64,000 bases of DNA from Woeseiaceae bacterium. GTDB taxonomy: Bacteria; Pseudomonadota; Gammaproteobacteria; Steroidobacterales; Woeseiaceae. Numbering within the stretch: position 1 is the stretch's first letter; each line of letters begins with the position of its first letter. The translations under genes were made by a program, and so were the position numbers. Positions 8,683 through 17,191 of the stretch are shown here, in pieces. Where the stretch lies: assembly GCA_021773075.1 (NCBI GenBank), contig JAJFKT010000010.1, positions 124,001 to 188,000 on the forward strand. The letters are read 5' to 3'. Under the pieces are notes generated by a model. It made no database searches and was not told the DNA's origin. It saw nothing but the letters and a program-made list of their open reading frames with translations.

Positions 8683-9483
8683 TTCGCCATCGCCCAACAT
8701 TTCGATATCGTCGAAGATATCGTCTTCCGACAGCGCCTCCTCAACCCGGGTGATTTTGGCTAGCACGCCGAACTTTGGGTGGTCGTAGTAACGCAATTCA
8801 CCATTGCGGAAAATACGGTCTTCATTGATCCTGTAGCGGACAGGGGAGGGGACGATTTCATGGTTGTTGTATGCGAACTGGTAGTTCCTGTCATTGCGAG
8901 CATATGGGTCTCGTGTTTCATCACCCAGCGGTGCGTCCAGCTGTAAATTGATAGCGAGGTGCAAATAGCGACTGAGGTACAACTGCAGATCACCTACCAG
9001 GCCATCCGGGGGCGTGACGAACGAGCTCAAAGGGCGGGCCTCGGTCTCTTCTTCCGGATAGGTCGGCTGCGTCCAGCCGAAGTGCAAAAGCACATCGTAG
9101 GCATCAAGACGCTCCAGGCGGTCGACGGTATCGAGTAGTGTGAAATCCTCGTCAGCCAGCATCACCAACTCGTATTTTCTGACTTCTTCGTCGAATTCCT
9201 CTGGTTCCGCTATTTCCTCTTCTTGCAGTTCGACGACCTCAGGCAGCGATTGCAAAATTGTGTCGGGGTCCAGCAACGCCTCATCGGACAGTTCCAACTC
9301 GGCGACAGGCTCGTCGGCGGGGAAAATCTCCGAGCCGACCGAGACATTCTCAGCGTAGGAGAAGACGATCAACTCCACGGTATAGCGGCGGATGTCCGCT
9401 TGCTCCTCAGTGTCAATCGAGTCTTGAGCGCGCGCGCCGCCTGATGCTATTGCCAGAAGAATTAGAGAAGCGAGTATTTTCAT
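8659..9483 (-). CDS. csiV: CsiV family periplasmic protein
   Basis: A 274-residue protein starting at the ATG with a clear signal peptide (MKILASLILLAIASGGARAQ). A longer reading frame exists to 9519 but would add 12 charged residues ahead of the signal peptide. After the leader comes RRYTVELIVFSYAENV, typical of the CsiV/peptidoglycan-binding family, with an acidic middle (EVVELQEEEIAEPEEF) and RYLHLAINLQL. CsiV in Vibrio affects cell wall synthesis with D-amino acids; function here is assumed by family. It lies 16 bp after mfd, where csiV commonly sits, and its 3' end overlaps the convergent GGDEF-like gene. Confidence 0.75.
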   Translation of the reverse strand: MKILASLILLAIASGGARAQDSIDTEEQADIRRYTVELIVFSYAENVSVGSEIFPADEPVAELELSDEALLDPDTILQSLPEVVELQEEEIAEPEEFDEEVRKYELVMLADEDFTLLDTVDRLERLDAYDVLLHFGWTQPTYPEEETEARPLSSFVTPPDGLVGDLQLYLSRYLHLAINLQLDAPLGDETRDPYARNDRNYQFAYNNHEIVPSPVRYRINEDRIFRNGELRYYDHPKFGVLAKITRVEEALSEDDIFDDIEMLGDGELLGDGPE

Positions 9484-9499
9484 GCTGTGGATTATCCTG

Positions 9500-12400
9500 T
9501 CAGCTGTTTTTGACTGCAAGGCTCTGCAATAGGTTCTCGATCATTTGAAAACGCATCTCGATGTCATCGAGATCGTCATTGATCTGTAGCCGATGTGAGC
9601 CCCGCAGTCGATAGCGTTGGCTGTCATTTTGCACTAATTGTATGAGCGCGATAGGGTCAATATGACTCTCGGCCGCGAAAACCAGATATCCGCCACGCTC
9701 TGCTGCATCTATCTTCTCGACACCCAGCGCCAGTGCTGATTTTTTGATTGCCGCGATACGAATCAGATTTTTCGTGGCTTCCGGCAACAGGCCGAAACGG
9801 TCGATGAGCTCAACTTGCAACTCGCGCAATTCCTCGACGCCAGCGGCCGCTGAAATTCGTTTATAGAGCATCAAGCGCAGGTGAACATCAGGCACATAGT
9901 CGTCGGGTAGGAGCGCGGCTACATGCAAATTGATATCAACGCCGGTATCCAGCGGCGCCTCCAGGTCAGGCTCCCGGCCAGCCCGTAGCGAGTCCACAGC
10001 ACGTCCCAGAAGCTCTGTGTACAAGGAAAAGCCGATTTCCTGTATTTGGCCGCTCTGGGTATCACCCAGAAGCTCGCCCGCACCCCGAATTTCGAGGTCG
10101 TGCGTTGCCAGTGTAAATCCTGCGCCGAGGTCTTCGAGCGAATCGATGGCTTCAAGGCGCTTGACCGCGTCCGCCGTCATTGCCGTCTTTGGCGGCGCGA
10201 CCAGATAGGCATACGCGCGATGATGCGAGCGCCCGACGCGGCCACGCAACTGGTGCAGTTGTGCAAGTCCGAAACGATCAGCTCTGTTGATAATGATCGT
10301 GTTTGCGGTTGGTACATCGATGCCGCTTTCGACGATTGTCGTGCAGAGAAGAACATTGAAACGCCGATGATAGAAGTCGAGCATGACCTGCTCGAGATCG
10401 CGTTCCCGCATCTGTCCGTGGCCGATGCGGATGTTGGCCTCTGGAACCAGTTTTTTGAGCTGATCCTCAATTCGACCGATGTCCTCAACACGATTATGAA
10501 TGAAGTAGACCTGTCCCCCGCGTTTAATTTCTCGCAAGCAGGCCTCGCGAATGACGACGTCGTTCCACTCGGAAACGAAAGTCTTTACGGCGAGCCGGTC
10601 AGCCGGCGGCGTCGTAATTAGCGACATCTCCCGTATGCCGCCGAATGCCATATTCAATGTTCGCGGAATCGGCGTGGCGGTTAGCGTTAAGACATCAATT
10701 TCGCTGCGCAGCGACTTGATCGCTTCTTTATGTCTGACACCGAAGCGATGTTCCTCGTCGACAATGACAAGCCCGACATCATGAAAGTCCTTGGTGTGCC
10801 CAAGCAGTCTGTGGGTGCCAATAACCACATCGACGTTACCCGATTGCAGGCCCTTGACGATATCTTTAACTTCTTTGGCTGTCTGGAATCTAGATAGCAC
10901 CTCGACGCGAACGGGCCAGTCTGCGAACCGGTCGCGAAAACTTTGCCCATGTTGCTGCGCAAGCAGTGTTGTCGGCACCAGCACGGCGACCTGCTTGCCG
11001 CCATGAACTGCGGCAAACGTGGCTCGCAATGCGACCTCCGTTTTGCCAAATCCCACGTCTCCGCATACAACGCGATCCATTGGCTGAGCGGAGGCAAGGT
11101 CCTTCAATACCTCGTCGATCGTTTGCGCCTGGTCCTCGGTGAGTTCGAACGGAAAGCCGGACTCGAAAGAACGGTACTCGTTTTCCGGCCAATGGAATCG
11201 ATGTCCGGGACGCGCTGCACGTCGCGCGTAAATATCGAGCAATTCGGCGGCGACGTCGCGAATTTTCTTGATCGCGCGCTTGCGTGCCTTTTCCCACTGA
11301 TCGCTACCGAGGCGATGAAGCGGTGCGTTGTCTGCCGATGCGCCGGTATAACGAGATATCAATTCCAGAGCATGAACGGGTACATACAGCTTGTCTTTGT
11401 TTGCGTATTCGAGGTGCAGGAATTCAGCCTTGATGCCGCCCGCTTCAAGAGTAATGAGCCCCAAATAACGCCCAACGCCGAATTCGGCATGTACAACGGG
11501 TGAACCTTCCTGCAAATCGTTGAGCTGTCGAATGATCGTTTCCGGGTCACGATCGCTGCGTTTTCGTCGCCGGCGCGTTGCCGTGCGCTCGCCGAACAAC
11601 TGTTGCTCACTGATGATTGCGGTTTTCGCGCCCGGTAATAAGACGCCGTTGTCGATGGGCGCGATAGTGACGCCGACGCGATGCTGGTCATTTACAAACT
11701 GCCGCCAGCCGTCAACGCGTGCCAGATCGAGACCGCGTCCCGACAGTAGCTCGTGCAGTTGTTCACGGCGACCGGGCGAGTCGGTACTGAATAACACACG
11801 ACCGTCAAATGACTGCAGGAACTGCCGCAAAGACGCTGCTGCATCTTCATAGCGTGCTTCGATCTTCATCGCCGGCGGCAAGCGGGTCTCAAAATTGGTC
11901 GCATTGCCGCTCTGCGTTTGTGTTGAGTAGCGAATGCAGGACTTCGCTTTTAATTGTGCCGCGATCTCTTTGGGTGCGCGGAAGGTTTCTTCTGCGCTCA
12001 GCACGGGCCGTTCGCGATCGAGACTGCACATCGCGAAACGCTCCCGGGTTTCCGCCCAAAACTGTTCAAGGAGCGAGTCCAGCGAATCGGGTGCGAGTAC
12101 CACACAGTTGTCAGGCAGGTAATCCACGAATGCCGCCGTCGATTCGAAGAACAATGGCAGGTAATACTCGATTCCGCCGTGCGCAATACCATCAGATACA
12201 TCGCGATAAACTCGCGACTTCCCGGGCTGGCCTTCAAAACGTTCACGATAGCTATGCCTGAATGCAGCGACAGCATCTGAGTCCAATGGAACTTCCCGCG
12301 CAGGTAATATCCGAACCTCGTCAATTTTTTCGCCGGACAATTGCGTCTCGGCTGAGAAATAGCGCAGGGATTCGATATCGTCATCAAAGAAATCGATACG

Positions 12401-12967
12401 GATTGGTCTTTCCGTTCCCATTGGAAAAATATCGATGAGCGAGCCGCGAACCGCAAATTCTCCGTGCTCAGACACCTGCGGCACCCGCAGGTAACCAGCC
12501 TCGACCATATTGTTGGTGAATTCTTCGCGTTGCAATTCTTGTCCGCTGACCAGTGACAACGAGCGCGCGGCAACATAATCAAGCGGCGGCAGGCGCTGAT
12601 GCAGAATACCGACCGTCGCGATTATGACACCGCTGGTCATATGTGGAAGCGCTGAAAGGACTCGGAGACGTTGCGAAATGATATCCTGGTGCGGCGAAAA
12701 ACTATCCCAGGGCAGGGTTTCCCATTCGACGAAATGTTCAACCGCGACGGAGTCACTCGCGAAAAAGCGAATCTCCGCTTCCAGCTGATCTGCGTGTCGC
12801 GGGTCTTCGGCCAACAAGAGCAGCGGCCGTGTGGTTTCAGCCCGCAGATATTCGGCAAGTTCGGCCGCGGCCAACGAGGCACTGGCACCGATCAGACGTC
12901 CCCATGCGGTGCTCTTACCGGCAGCCGGGATCTGCGGTCTTTGGGGGATAAGGATGGATTTGCTCAA
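9500..12967 (-). CDS. mfd: Transcription-repair coupling factor Mfd
   Basis: DNA translocase that removes RNA polymerase stalled at lesions and recruits UvrA. The 1155-residue length is full. It has an N-terminal UvrB-like part (residues about 25-350, including WDSFSPHQDIISQRL), an RNA polymerase interaction domain after GSPVVHAEFGVGRY, the RecG-like helicase with Walker A VCGDVGFGKTEVALRA, DEEH box VDEEHRFG and TATPIPRTLNMA, then QLRGRVGRS. The C-terminal domain ends near the stop. It probably has its own promoter, since a strong terminator of the upstream gene lies in the short gap before it. Confidence 0.98.
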   Translation of the reverse strand: MSKSILIPQRPQIPAAGKSTAWGRLIGASASLAAAELAEYLRAETTRPLLLLAEDPRHADQLEAEIRFFASDSVAVEHFVEWETLPWDSFSPHQDIISQRLRVLSALPHMTSGVIIATVGILHQRLPPLDYVAARSLSLVSGQELQREEFTNNMVEAGYLRVPQVSEHGEFAVRGSLIDIFPMGTERPIRIDFFDDDIESLRYFSAETQLSGEKIDEVRILPAREVPLDSDAVAAFRHSYRERFEGQPGKSRVYRDVSDGIAHGGIEYYLPLFFESTAAFVDYLPDNCVVLAPDSLDSLLEQFWAETRERFAMCSLDRERPVLSAEETFRAPKEIAAQLKAKSCIRYSTQTQSGNATNFETRLPPAMKIEARYEDAAASLRQFLQSFDGRVLFSTDSPGRREQLHELLSGRGLDLARVDGWRQFVNDQHRVGVTIAPIDNGVLLPGAKTAIISEQQLFGERTATRRRRKRSDRDPETIIRQLNDLQEGSPVVHAEFGVGRYLGLITLEAGGIKAEFLHLEYANKDKLYVPVHALELISRYTGASADNAPLHRLGSDQWEKARKRAIKKIRDVAAELLDIYARRAARPGHRFHWPENEYRSFESGFPFELTEDQAQTIDEVLKDLASAQPMDRVVCGDVGFGKTEVALRATFAAVHGGKQVAVLVPTTLLAQQHGQSFRDRFADWPVRVEVLSRFQTAKEVKDIVKGLQSGNVDVVIGTHRLLGHTKDFHDVGLVIVDEEHRFGVRHKEAIKSLRSEIDVLTLTATPIPRTLNMAFGGIREMSLITTPPADRLAVKTFVSEWNDVVIREACLREIKRGGQVYFIHNRVEDIGRIEDQLKKLVPEANIRIGHGQMRERDLEQVMLDFYHRRFNVLLCTTIVESGIDVPTANTIIINRADRFGLAQLHQLRGRVGRSHHRAYAYLVAPPKTAMTADAVKRLEAIDSLEDLGAGFTLATHDLEIRGAGELLGDTQSGQIQEIGFSLYTELLGRAVDSLRAGREPDLEAPLDTGVDINLHVAALLPDDYVPDVHLRLMLYKRISAAAGVEELRELQVELIDRFGLLPEATKNLIRIAAIKKSALALGVEKIDAAERGGYLVFAAESHIDPIALIQLVQNDSQRYRLRGSHRLQINDDLDDIEMRFQMIENLLQSLAVKNS

Positions 12968-13017
12968 TGTGCTATTCGGTCAGAAAAACTCTGCGGGACG
13001 CGATTATACACAGACAT

Positions 13018-13050
13018 AAAAAAAGCCCGGGCCGTTTCTGGCCCGGGCTC
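13018..13050 (-). terminator. Rho-independent terminator
   Basis: A perfect 10-bp stem (AGCCCGGGCC at 13025-13034, GGCCCGGGCT at 13041-13050) with a 6-base loop is followed, on the minus strand, by a run of eight T (A at 13018-13025 on the plus strand). It ends the small gene at 13066-13341 and separates it from mfd. Confidence 0.9.
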
Positions 13051-13065
13051 TACAAAAATGATTGC

Positions 13066-13341
13066 TCAGCGCTTGACGACGGCGTGAATTACCTTGTCAT
13101 ATTCGAAGAACACGACAAAATCTGAATATTCCCAACGCGTGATCGGCGGCTCACCTACGGGTGAATCAACCGATGCGGGGTTACCGTATTTCGACTTGAC
13201 GCTTGCCTGTGTCATGCCACGCGACGGGCGTCCATCGGCCGATGCAGCCATCATACCGTCCACTTTGACGGTTTCGGCGTTGGCCATAGCGCCAAAGGCT
13301 ACGAGCAAAGCGATTGCAGATACGATTCGCAGCTTGATCAT
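13066..13341 (-). CDS. Small exported protein, possibly SmpA/OmlA-like
   Basis: A 91-residue protein with a signal peptide (MIKLRIVSAIALLVAFGAMANA). A frame extension to 13356 would add five residues and is less likely. The mature part contains GMTQASVKSKYGNPASV followed by TRWEYSDFVVFFEYDKVIHAVVK. This GMT..V...+G.P...D......W.Y......FE...V pattern resembles the BamE/SmpA-like fold of periplasmic proteins, but it lacks a lipobox and is too short to be BamE itself. Function is unknown. It has its own terminator and is divergent from lolC. Confidence 0.65.
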   Translation of the reverse strand: MIKLRIVSAIALLVAFGAMANAETVKVDGMMAASADGRPSRGMTQASVKSKYGNPASVDSPVGEPPITRWEYSDFVVFFEYDKVIHAVVKR

Positions 13342-13443
13342 TGGTATTACTCCCATATTCGGTCTCAGAACTATATCACTGCTGGGCGGTCTTCCCTATG
13401 CGAACTGCGTCACAAGTCGTTGAATGTGGTTTAATGCGAGCCG

Positions 13444-14688
13444 ATGCTAAATCCTGTCGAACTCTTCGTTGGGCTGCGCTACCTCCGAGCCAAACGGCGC
13501 ACCCGATTCGTGTCCTTTATCACGCTGATTTCTCTGTTAGGGATCTCAATTGGCGTGGCCGCGCTCATCGTAATCCTGTCTGTTATGAACGGCTTCGAGG
13601 GCGAATTGCGCAGCCGTCTTCTCAGTATGTCTGCGCACGGTACTGTGGCCGCCGCCGATGGAAAGACGGAAAACTGGGACGCGCTTGCCCGGCAAGTAGT
13701 AGCGCAACCCGGCGTGCAGGCAGCCGCGCCGTTTATCCAGATGGAAGGCATGATTCAGTCGGGCAGGGACCTCGTCGCTGTTCTTATCCATGGTGTACAA
13801 CCAGACTATGAGAAAAATCTTTCGGGCGACATGGTCCATCTTGTTGAAGGCAGTTTCGATGTTCTGCAGCCCGGCGAACGCAGCATCATCCTTGGCCGAA
13901 TGCTCGCCTATGATCTCGGCGCCCGAGTTGGCGACAGCGTAGTTTTGCTGGTACCGAAACCGGTCGGCGATGGAAGCTTGCAACCGGTCTTAGAGCGATT
14001 CGTTACGCGGGGAATATTCGAGGCCGGTCTTCAGGATCACGATGCTGTTCTGGCCCTGGTGCACGCGGATGAAGTTGCGGCAATCCTCGATATGGGTTCA
14101 GCTGTCGATTCAATTCGCTTCCGAGCTGATGATGTTCTTGCTGCGCCCGAGATTGCCCGTTCGCTGCAGACCAGGCTTGGTGACGAATTTACGATCAGCG
14201 ACTGGACGATCGAAAACGGCAGCTACTTCCGGGCGATCCGCCTTGAGAAGATGATGATGTCTTTGATTTTGTCACTGATCATTGGTGTCGCAGCATTCAA
14301 TATCGTTGCCAGCCTGGTGATGGTCGTTACCGACAAGACCACAGACATAGCAGTGCTGCGTACACTTGGAATGTCACCGCAAGGGGTCGTCAAAGTATTC
14401 TTCGTTCAGGGCGCGATCATCGGCTGGGCCGGTGTAGCGATCGGTGTGGCGCTCGGTGTTTTGCTTGCGATTAATGTGCCGACGATCGTGCCCGTTCTCG
14501 AACAGTTGTTCAGCTTTCAAATCATGCCTGGTGATGTTTACTATGTGACCGATATTCCGTCAGAACTCGAAACGCAGGACGTTCTCGTCATTGCAGTGTC
14601 GGCATTCATCCTGACCTCGTTCGCCACTCTTTACCCTGCGCGACGGGCTGCATTGGTAAATCCGGCGGCGGCGTTACGATATGAGTAG
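13444..14688 (+). CDS. lolC: Lipoprotein-releasing permease LolC
   Basis: Inner-membrane subunit of the LolCDE ABC transporter that extracts outer-membrane lipoproteins and hands them to LolA. The 414-residue protein has the family topology: one N-terminal membrane helix (about 25-50, LISLLGISIGVAALIVILSV, then MNGFEGELRSR), a large periplasmic domain (about 50-270), and three C-terminal helices, ending in TLYPARRAALVNPAAALRYE. The next gene is a paralogue starting 6 bp downstream; which of the two is C and which E is assigned from order and is less certain than the family. Confidence 0.88.
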   Translation: MLNPVELFVGLRYLRAKRRTRFVSFITLISLLGISIGVAALIVILSVMNGFEGELRSRLLSMSAHGTVAAADGKTENWDALARQVVAQPGVQAAAPFIQMEGMIQSGRDLVAVLIHGVQPDYEKNLSGDMVHLVEGSFDVLQPGERSIILGRMLAYDLGARVGDSVVLLVPKPVGDGSLQPVLERFVTRGIFEAGLQDHDAVLALVHADEVAAILDMGSAVDSIRFRADDVLAAPEIARSLQTRLGDEFTISDWTIENGSYFRAIRLEKMMMSLILSLIIGVAAFNIVASLVMVVTDKTTDIAVLRTLGMSPQGVVKVFFVQGAIIGWAGVAIGVALGVLLAINVPTIVPVLEQLFSFQIMPGDVYYVTDIPSELETQDVLVIAVSAFILTSFATLYPARRAALVNPAAALRYE

Positions 14689-14694
14689 CGGCTG

Positions 14695-15942
14695 ATGGGC
14701 AATCTGTTCGAATACTGGATCGGTAATCGCTATGTGCGCTCGCGTAGCAGCAACAGTTTCGTGTCGCTGATATCGGCCATCTCCATGTTGGGCATCGCAA
14801 TCGCCGTAATGGTCTTGATCGTGGTGATGTCCGTTGTGAACGGTTTCGAACGTGAATTGAAGGATCGCTTGCTGGCGATGACGGCGCACGCGAGCATTGA
14901 AGGCGTAGATGGCGTGTTGCCGGATCCATCAGGATTGATGAATGTTGCGTCGAAGAACGCCAGCGTTGCGGCGGCGGCGCCTTATGTCGATGGCCAGGCA
15001 TTGTTGGTGTTCGAAATGCAGGTCAGTGGCGCCGAACTTCGTGGCATCGACCCACAAATGGAAGATTCAGTCTCCGGGATCGCCGGTGTCATGCAACAGG
15101 GTCGTCTCGATGACCTTGCCAGCGGCGAATTCAATATCGTACTCGGCGTCGAGCTTGCTGATGCCCTGCAGGTTAGTGTCGGCGACAAGGTGACAGTAAC
15201 GCTTGCAGAGGGGCGGGTGACGCCCGCGGGCGTAATGCCACGCACCAAGCGATTTACAGTAAGCGGTATTTATCGCGTTGGCATGTACGAATTTGACAGG
15301 CGCCTTGCATTTATTGATATCGGCGATGCGCAAAAGCTGTATCGATTGGGTAATGGAGTGAGCGGCGTCAGACTGGCCGTAAACGATATTTATCAGGCGC
15401 CGGTAATTGTGCGTGAGGTGGCTCTCGAGAACGGTGAGCTTGTAATGGTCAGTGACTGGACACGTCGTCACGTCAATTTCTTTCGTTCAATACAAATCAC
15501 GAAGTCGATTCTCTTTGTCATCCTGATGATGGTGATCGCAGTTGCGGCTTTCAATATCGTTTCGACGCTCGTAATGGTGGTCAAGGACAAACAGGCAGAC
15601 ATTGCGATCCTGCGTACTATTGGTGCAAGACCGATAAGCATACTCAGGATTTTTGTGACGCAAGGTAGCATCGTTGGTGTGGCAGGGACCTTCGCCGGGG
15701 TTGTCCTTGGAATCTTGCTGGCATTGAATCTTGAATCCATCATTGGCTTTTTCGAATCCGTATTTGGCATCAAGTTTCTCGCGGCCGATGTGTATTTCAT
15801 CAGCGATTTGCCGTCGGATCTGCAGTACGGCGACGTCGTAATGGTCGCGGTGATCGCGCTGGTGCTAGCCCTGATTTCAACCATTTACCCTGCCTGGATT
15901 GCTGCAAGGACGGCGCCGGCTGAGGCTCTAAGATATGACTAA
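14695..15942 (+). CDS. lolE: Lipoprotein-releasing permease LolE
   Basis: The second permease of the lipoprotein-releasing transporter, 415 residues and collinear with the preceding protein (VSLISAISMLGIAIAVMVLI, VNGFERELKDR, end TIYPAWIAARTAPAEALRYD). It has one N-terminal helix, a periplasmic domain and three C-terminal helices. Its end overlaps the ATG of lolD by 8 bp. The order here is permease-permease-ATPase, whereas E. coli has lolC-lolD-lolE. Confidence 0.87.
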   Translation: MGNLFEYWIGNRYVRSRSSNSFVSLISAISMLGIAIAVMVLIVVMSVVNGFERELKDRLLAMTAHASIEGVDGVLPDPSGLMNVASKNASVAAAAPYVDGQALLVFEMQVSGAELRGIDPQMEDSVSGIAGVMQQGRLDDLASGEFNIVLGVELADALQVSVGDKVTVTLAEGRVTPAGVMPRTKRFTVSGIYRVGMYEFDRRLAFIDIGDAQKLYRLGNGVSGVRLAVNDIYQAPVIVREVALENGELVMVSDWTRRHVNFFRSIQITKSILFVILMMVIAVAAFNIVSTLVMVVKDKQADIAILRTIGARPISILRIFVTQGSIVGVAGTFAGVVLGILLALNLESIIGFFESVFGIKFLAADVYFISDLPSDLQYGDVVMVAVIALVLALISTIYPAWIAARTAPAEALRYD

Positions 15943-16618
15943 ACCTGTACTCGATTGCCGCAATGTTGTCCGACGCTTTAATGAGGGTGCATCCACACTG
16001 GTCGTATTGCATGGAGTGAATTTGCAGGTGCAGCCGGCCGAAAGAGTCGCCATCATCGGTGCATCCGGATCCGGAAAAACAACCTTGCTGCAGATCATGG
16101 GTGGCCTGGACGAGCCTGATGAAGGTGAAGTATTTATAAACGGCGAGGCCATGCACGGCATGAATGAGGCTGCGAAAGGTGATTTGCGAAATCGAAGTGT
16201 CGGTTTTGTCTACCAGTTTCACCATTTGTTACCCGAGTTCAGCGCCGAGGAAAACGTCGCAATGCCGTTGATGATTCGTCGTGAGTCACGCGCCTCAGCA
16301 ATCGATCAGGCACGCGAGCTACTAGGTCGTGTAGGGCTGGGTGAGCGTCTGCATCATAAGCCCGGCGAGTTGTCGGGTGGCGAGCGACAACGTGCAGCTG
16401 TGGCGCGGGCTCTGATTTCGAGACCGGAACTGGTTCTTGCCGATGAGCCGACCGGCAATCTGGATGCAGGCAATGGCGCTCATGTATTGAATCTGATGCT
16501 GGAACTTAATCAGGAATTGAAAACAAGTCTTGTCATCGTGACGCACGATCATTCGATTGCTGCACGAATGGACCGCATTTTGCTTCTGGAGGACGGTAGC
16601 CTGAAGCCGGCCGATTAG
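15935..16618 (+). CDS. lolD: Lipoprotein-releasing ATPase LolD
   Basis: Cytoplasmic ATPase subunit driving lipoprotein release from the inner membrane. The 227-residue length is typical of a stand-alone nucleotide-binding domain. Walker A is GASGSGKTT, the Q-loop lies near GFVYQFHHLLPEFSA (the HLLPEF stretch is characteristic of LolD), the signature is LSGGERQR, Walker B is LVLADEPTGNLD and the switch His lies in VTHDHS. The ATG overlaps the lolE end, so the three genes are one operon. Confidence 0.95.
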   Translation: MTKPVLDCRNVVRRFNEGASTLVVLHGVNLQVQPAERVAIIGASGSGKTTLLQIMGGLDEPDEGEVFINGEAMHGMNEAAKGDLRNRSVGFVYQFHHLLPEFSAEENVAMPLMIRRESRASAIDQARELLGRVGLGERLHHKPGELSGGERQRAAVARALISRPELVLADEPTGNLDAGNGAHVLNLMLELNQELKTSLVIVTHDHSIAARMDRILLLEDGSLKPAD

Positions 16619-16636
16619 GATAGGGCTTAACAGGCG

Positions 16637-17164
16637 TTAGCGATTACGGTCGCGGCGACTATTCTGTTTGCGAGTTTTGTAGTTGGCGATCGATGAGCGC
16701 CAGAGAAGGTCCAGAACGACGTAGCCTACAATCGCGGCCGCGGAGCCAAGAATCAGGCATCCCAGTAACATCGGCTGCCAGATAGTCACGAAGGTATGCG
16801 TTACCCAATCCCACGACATTGCGAAGCTGACGTGCCTGTCCGGTTCGGACAACAGCGTGCGTCCGAGCTGATACGCGCTCGGATACATCACAAACATCGT
16901 AACCGGATTGCTCACCCAGGTTGCAATAGCAGCGACAGGGATATTTACGCGAAAGGCCAGCGCCAGTAGGGCCCCCGCCAGTGTGTGCCCTGGAAACGGC
17001 ATGAAGGCGATGAAAAGACCAATCGCAAAGGCAGGTACTACGGTTCTGCGACGAATGCCCCACAGACGTTGGTCGTGCAGCAAATGCCGAAATGGGGTCA
17101 TGAACCACTGCTCACTAACGTGGTGGCGTTTGACCGCGAATTTCCTGAAAAAGCGCCTTGGCAT
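16637..17164 (-). CDS. DUF2062 membrane protein
   Basis: A 175-residue protein from the ATG chosen here (MPRRFFRKFAV); a longer frame to 17263 would run into comEC and adds a Cys-rich stretch without family support. The DUF2062 pattern is visible: RRTVVPAFAIGLFIAFMPFP, GHTLAGALLALAFRVNIPVA, then WVSNPVTMFVMYPSAYQLG. Two or three membrane segments are predicted by eye. The family is of unknown function. It is divergent from comEC with only 27 bp between the starts, and convergent with lolD. Confidence 0.85.
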   Translation of the reverse strand: MPRRFFRKFAVKRHHVSEQWFMTPFRHLLHDQRLWGIRRRTVVPAFAIGLFIAFMPFPGHTLAGALLALAFRVNIPVAAIATWVSNPVTMFVMYPSAYQLGRTLLSEPDRHVSFAMSWDWVTHTFVTIWQPMLLGCLILGSAAAIVGYVVLDLLWRSSIANYKTRKQNSRRDRNR

Positions 17165-17191
17165 TGCCCTTCGGTCCGGTTTTGATGGATT

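Noticed and set aside
10046..10621. A 191-codon plus-strand frame within mfd
   Set aside because: The minus-strand frame is a full-length, well conserved Mfd; the opposite frame shows no domain.
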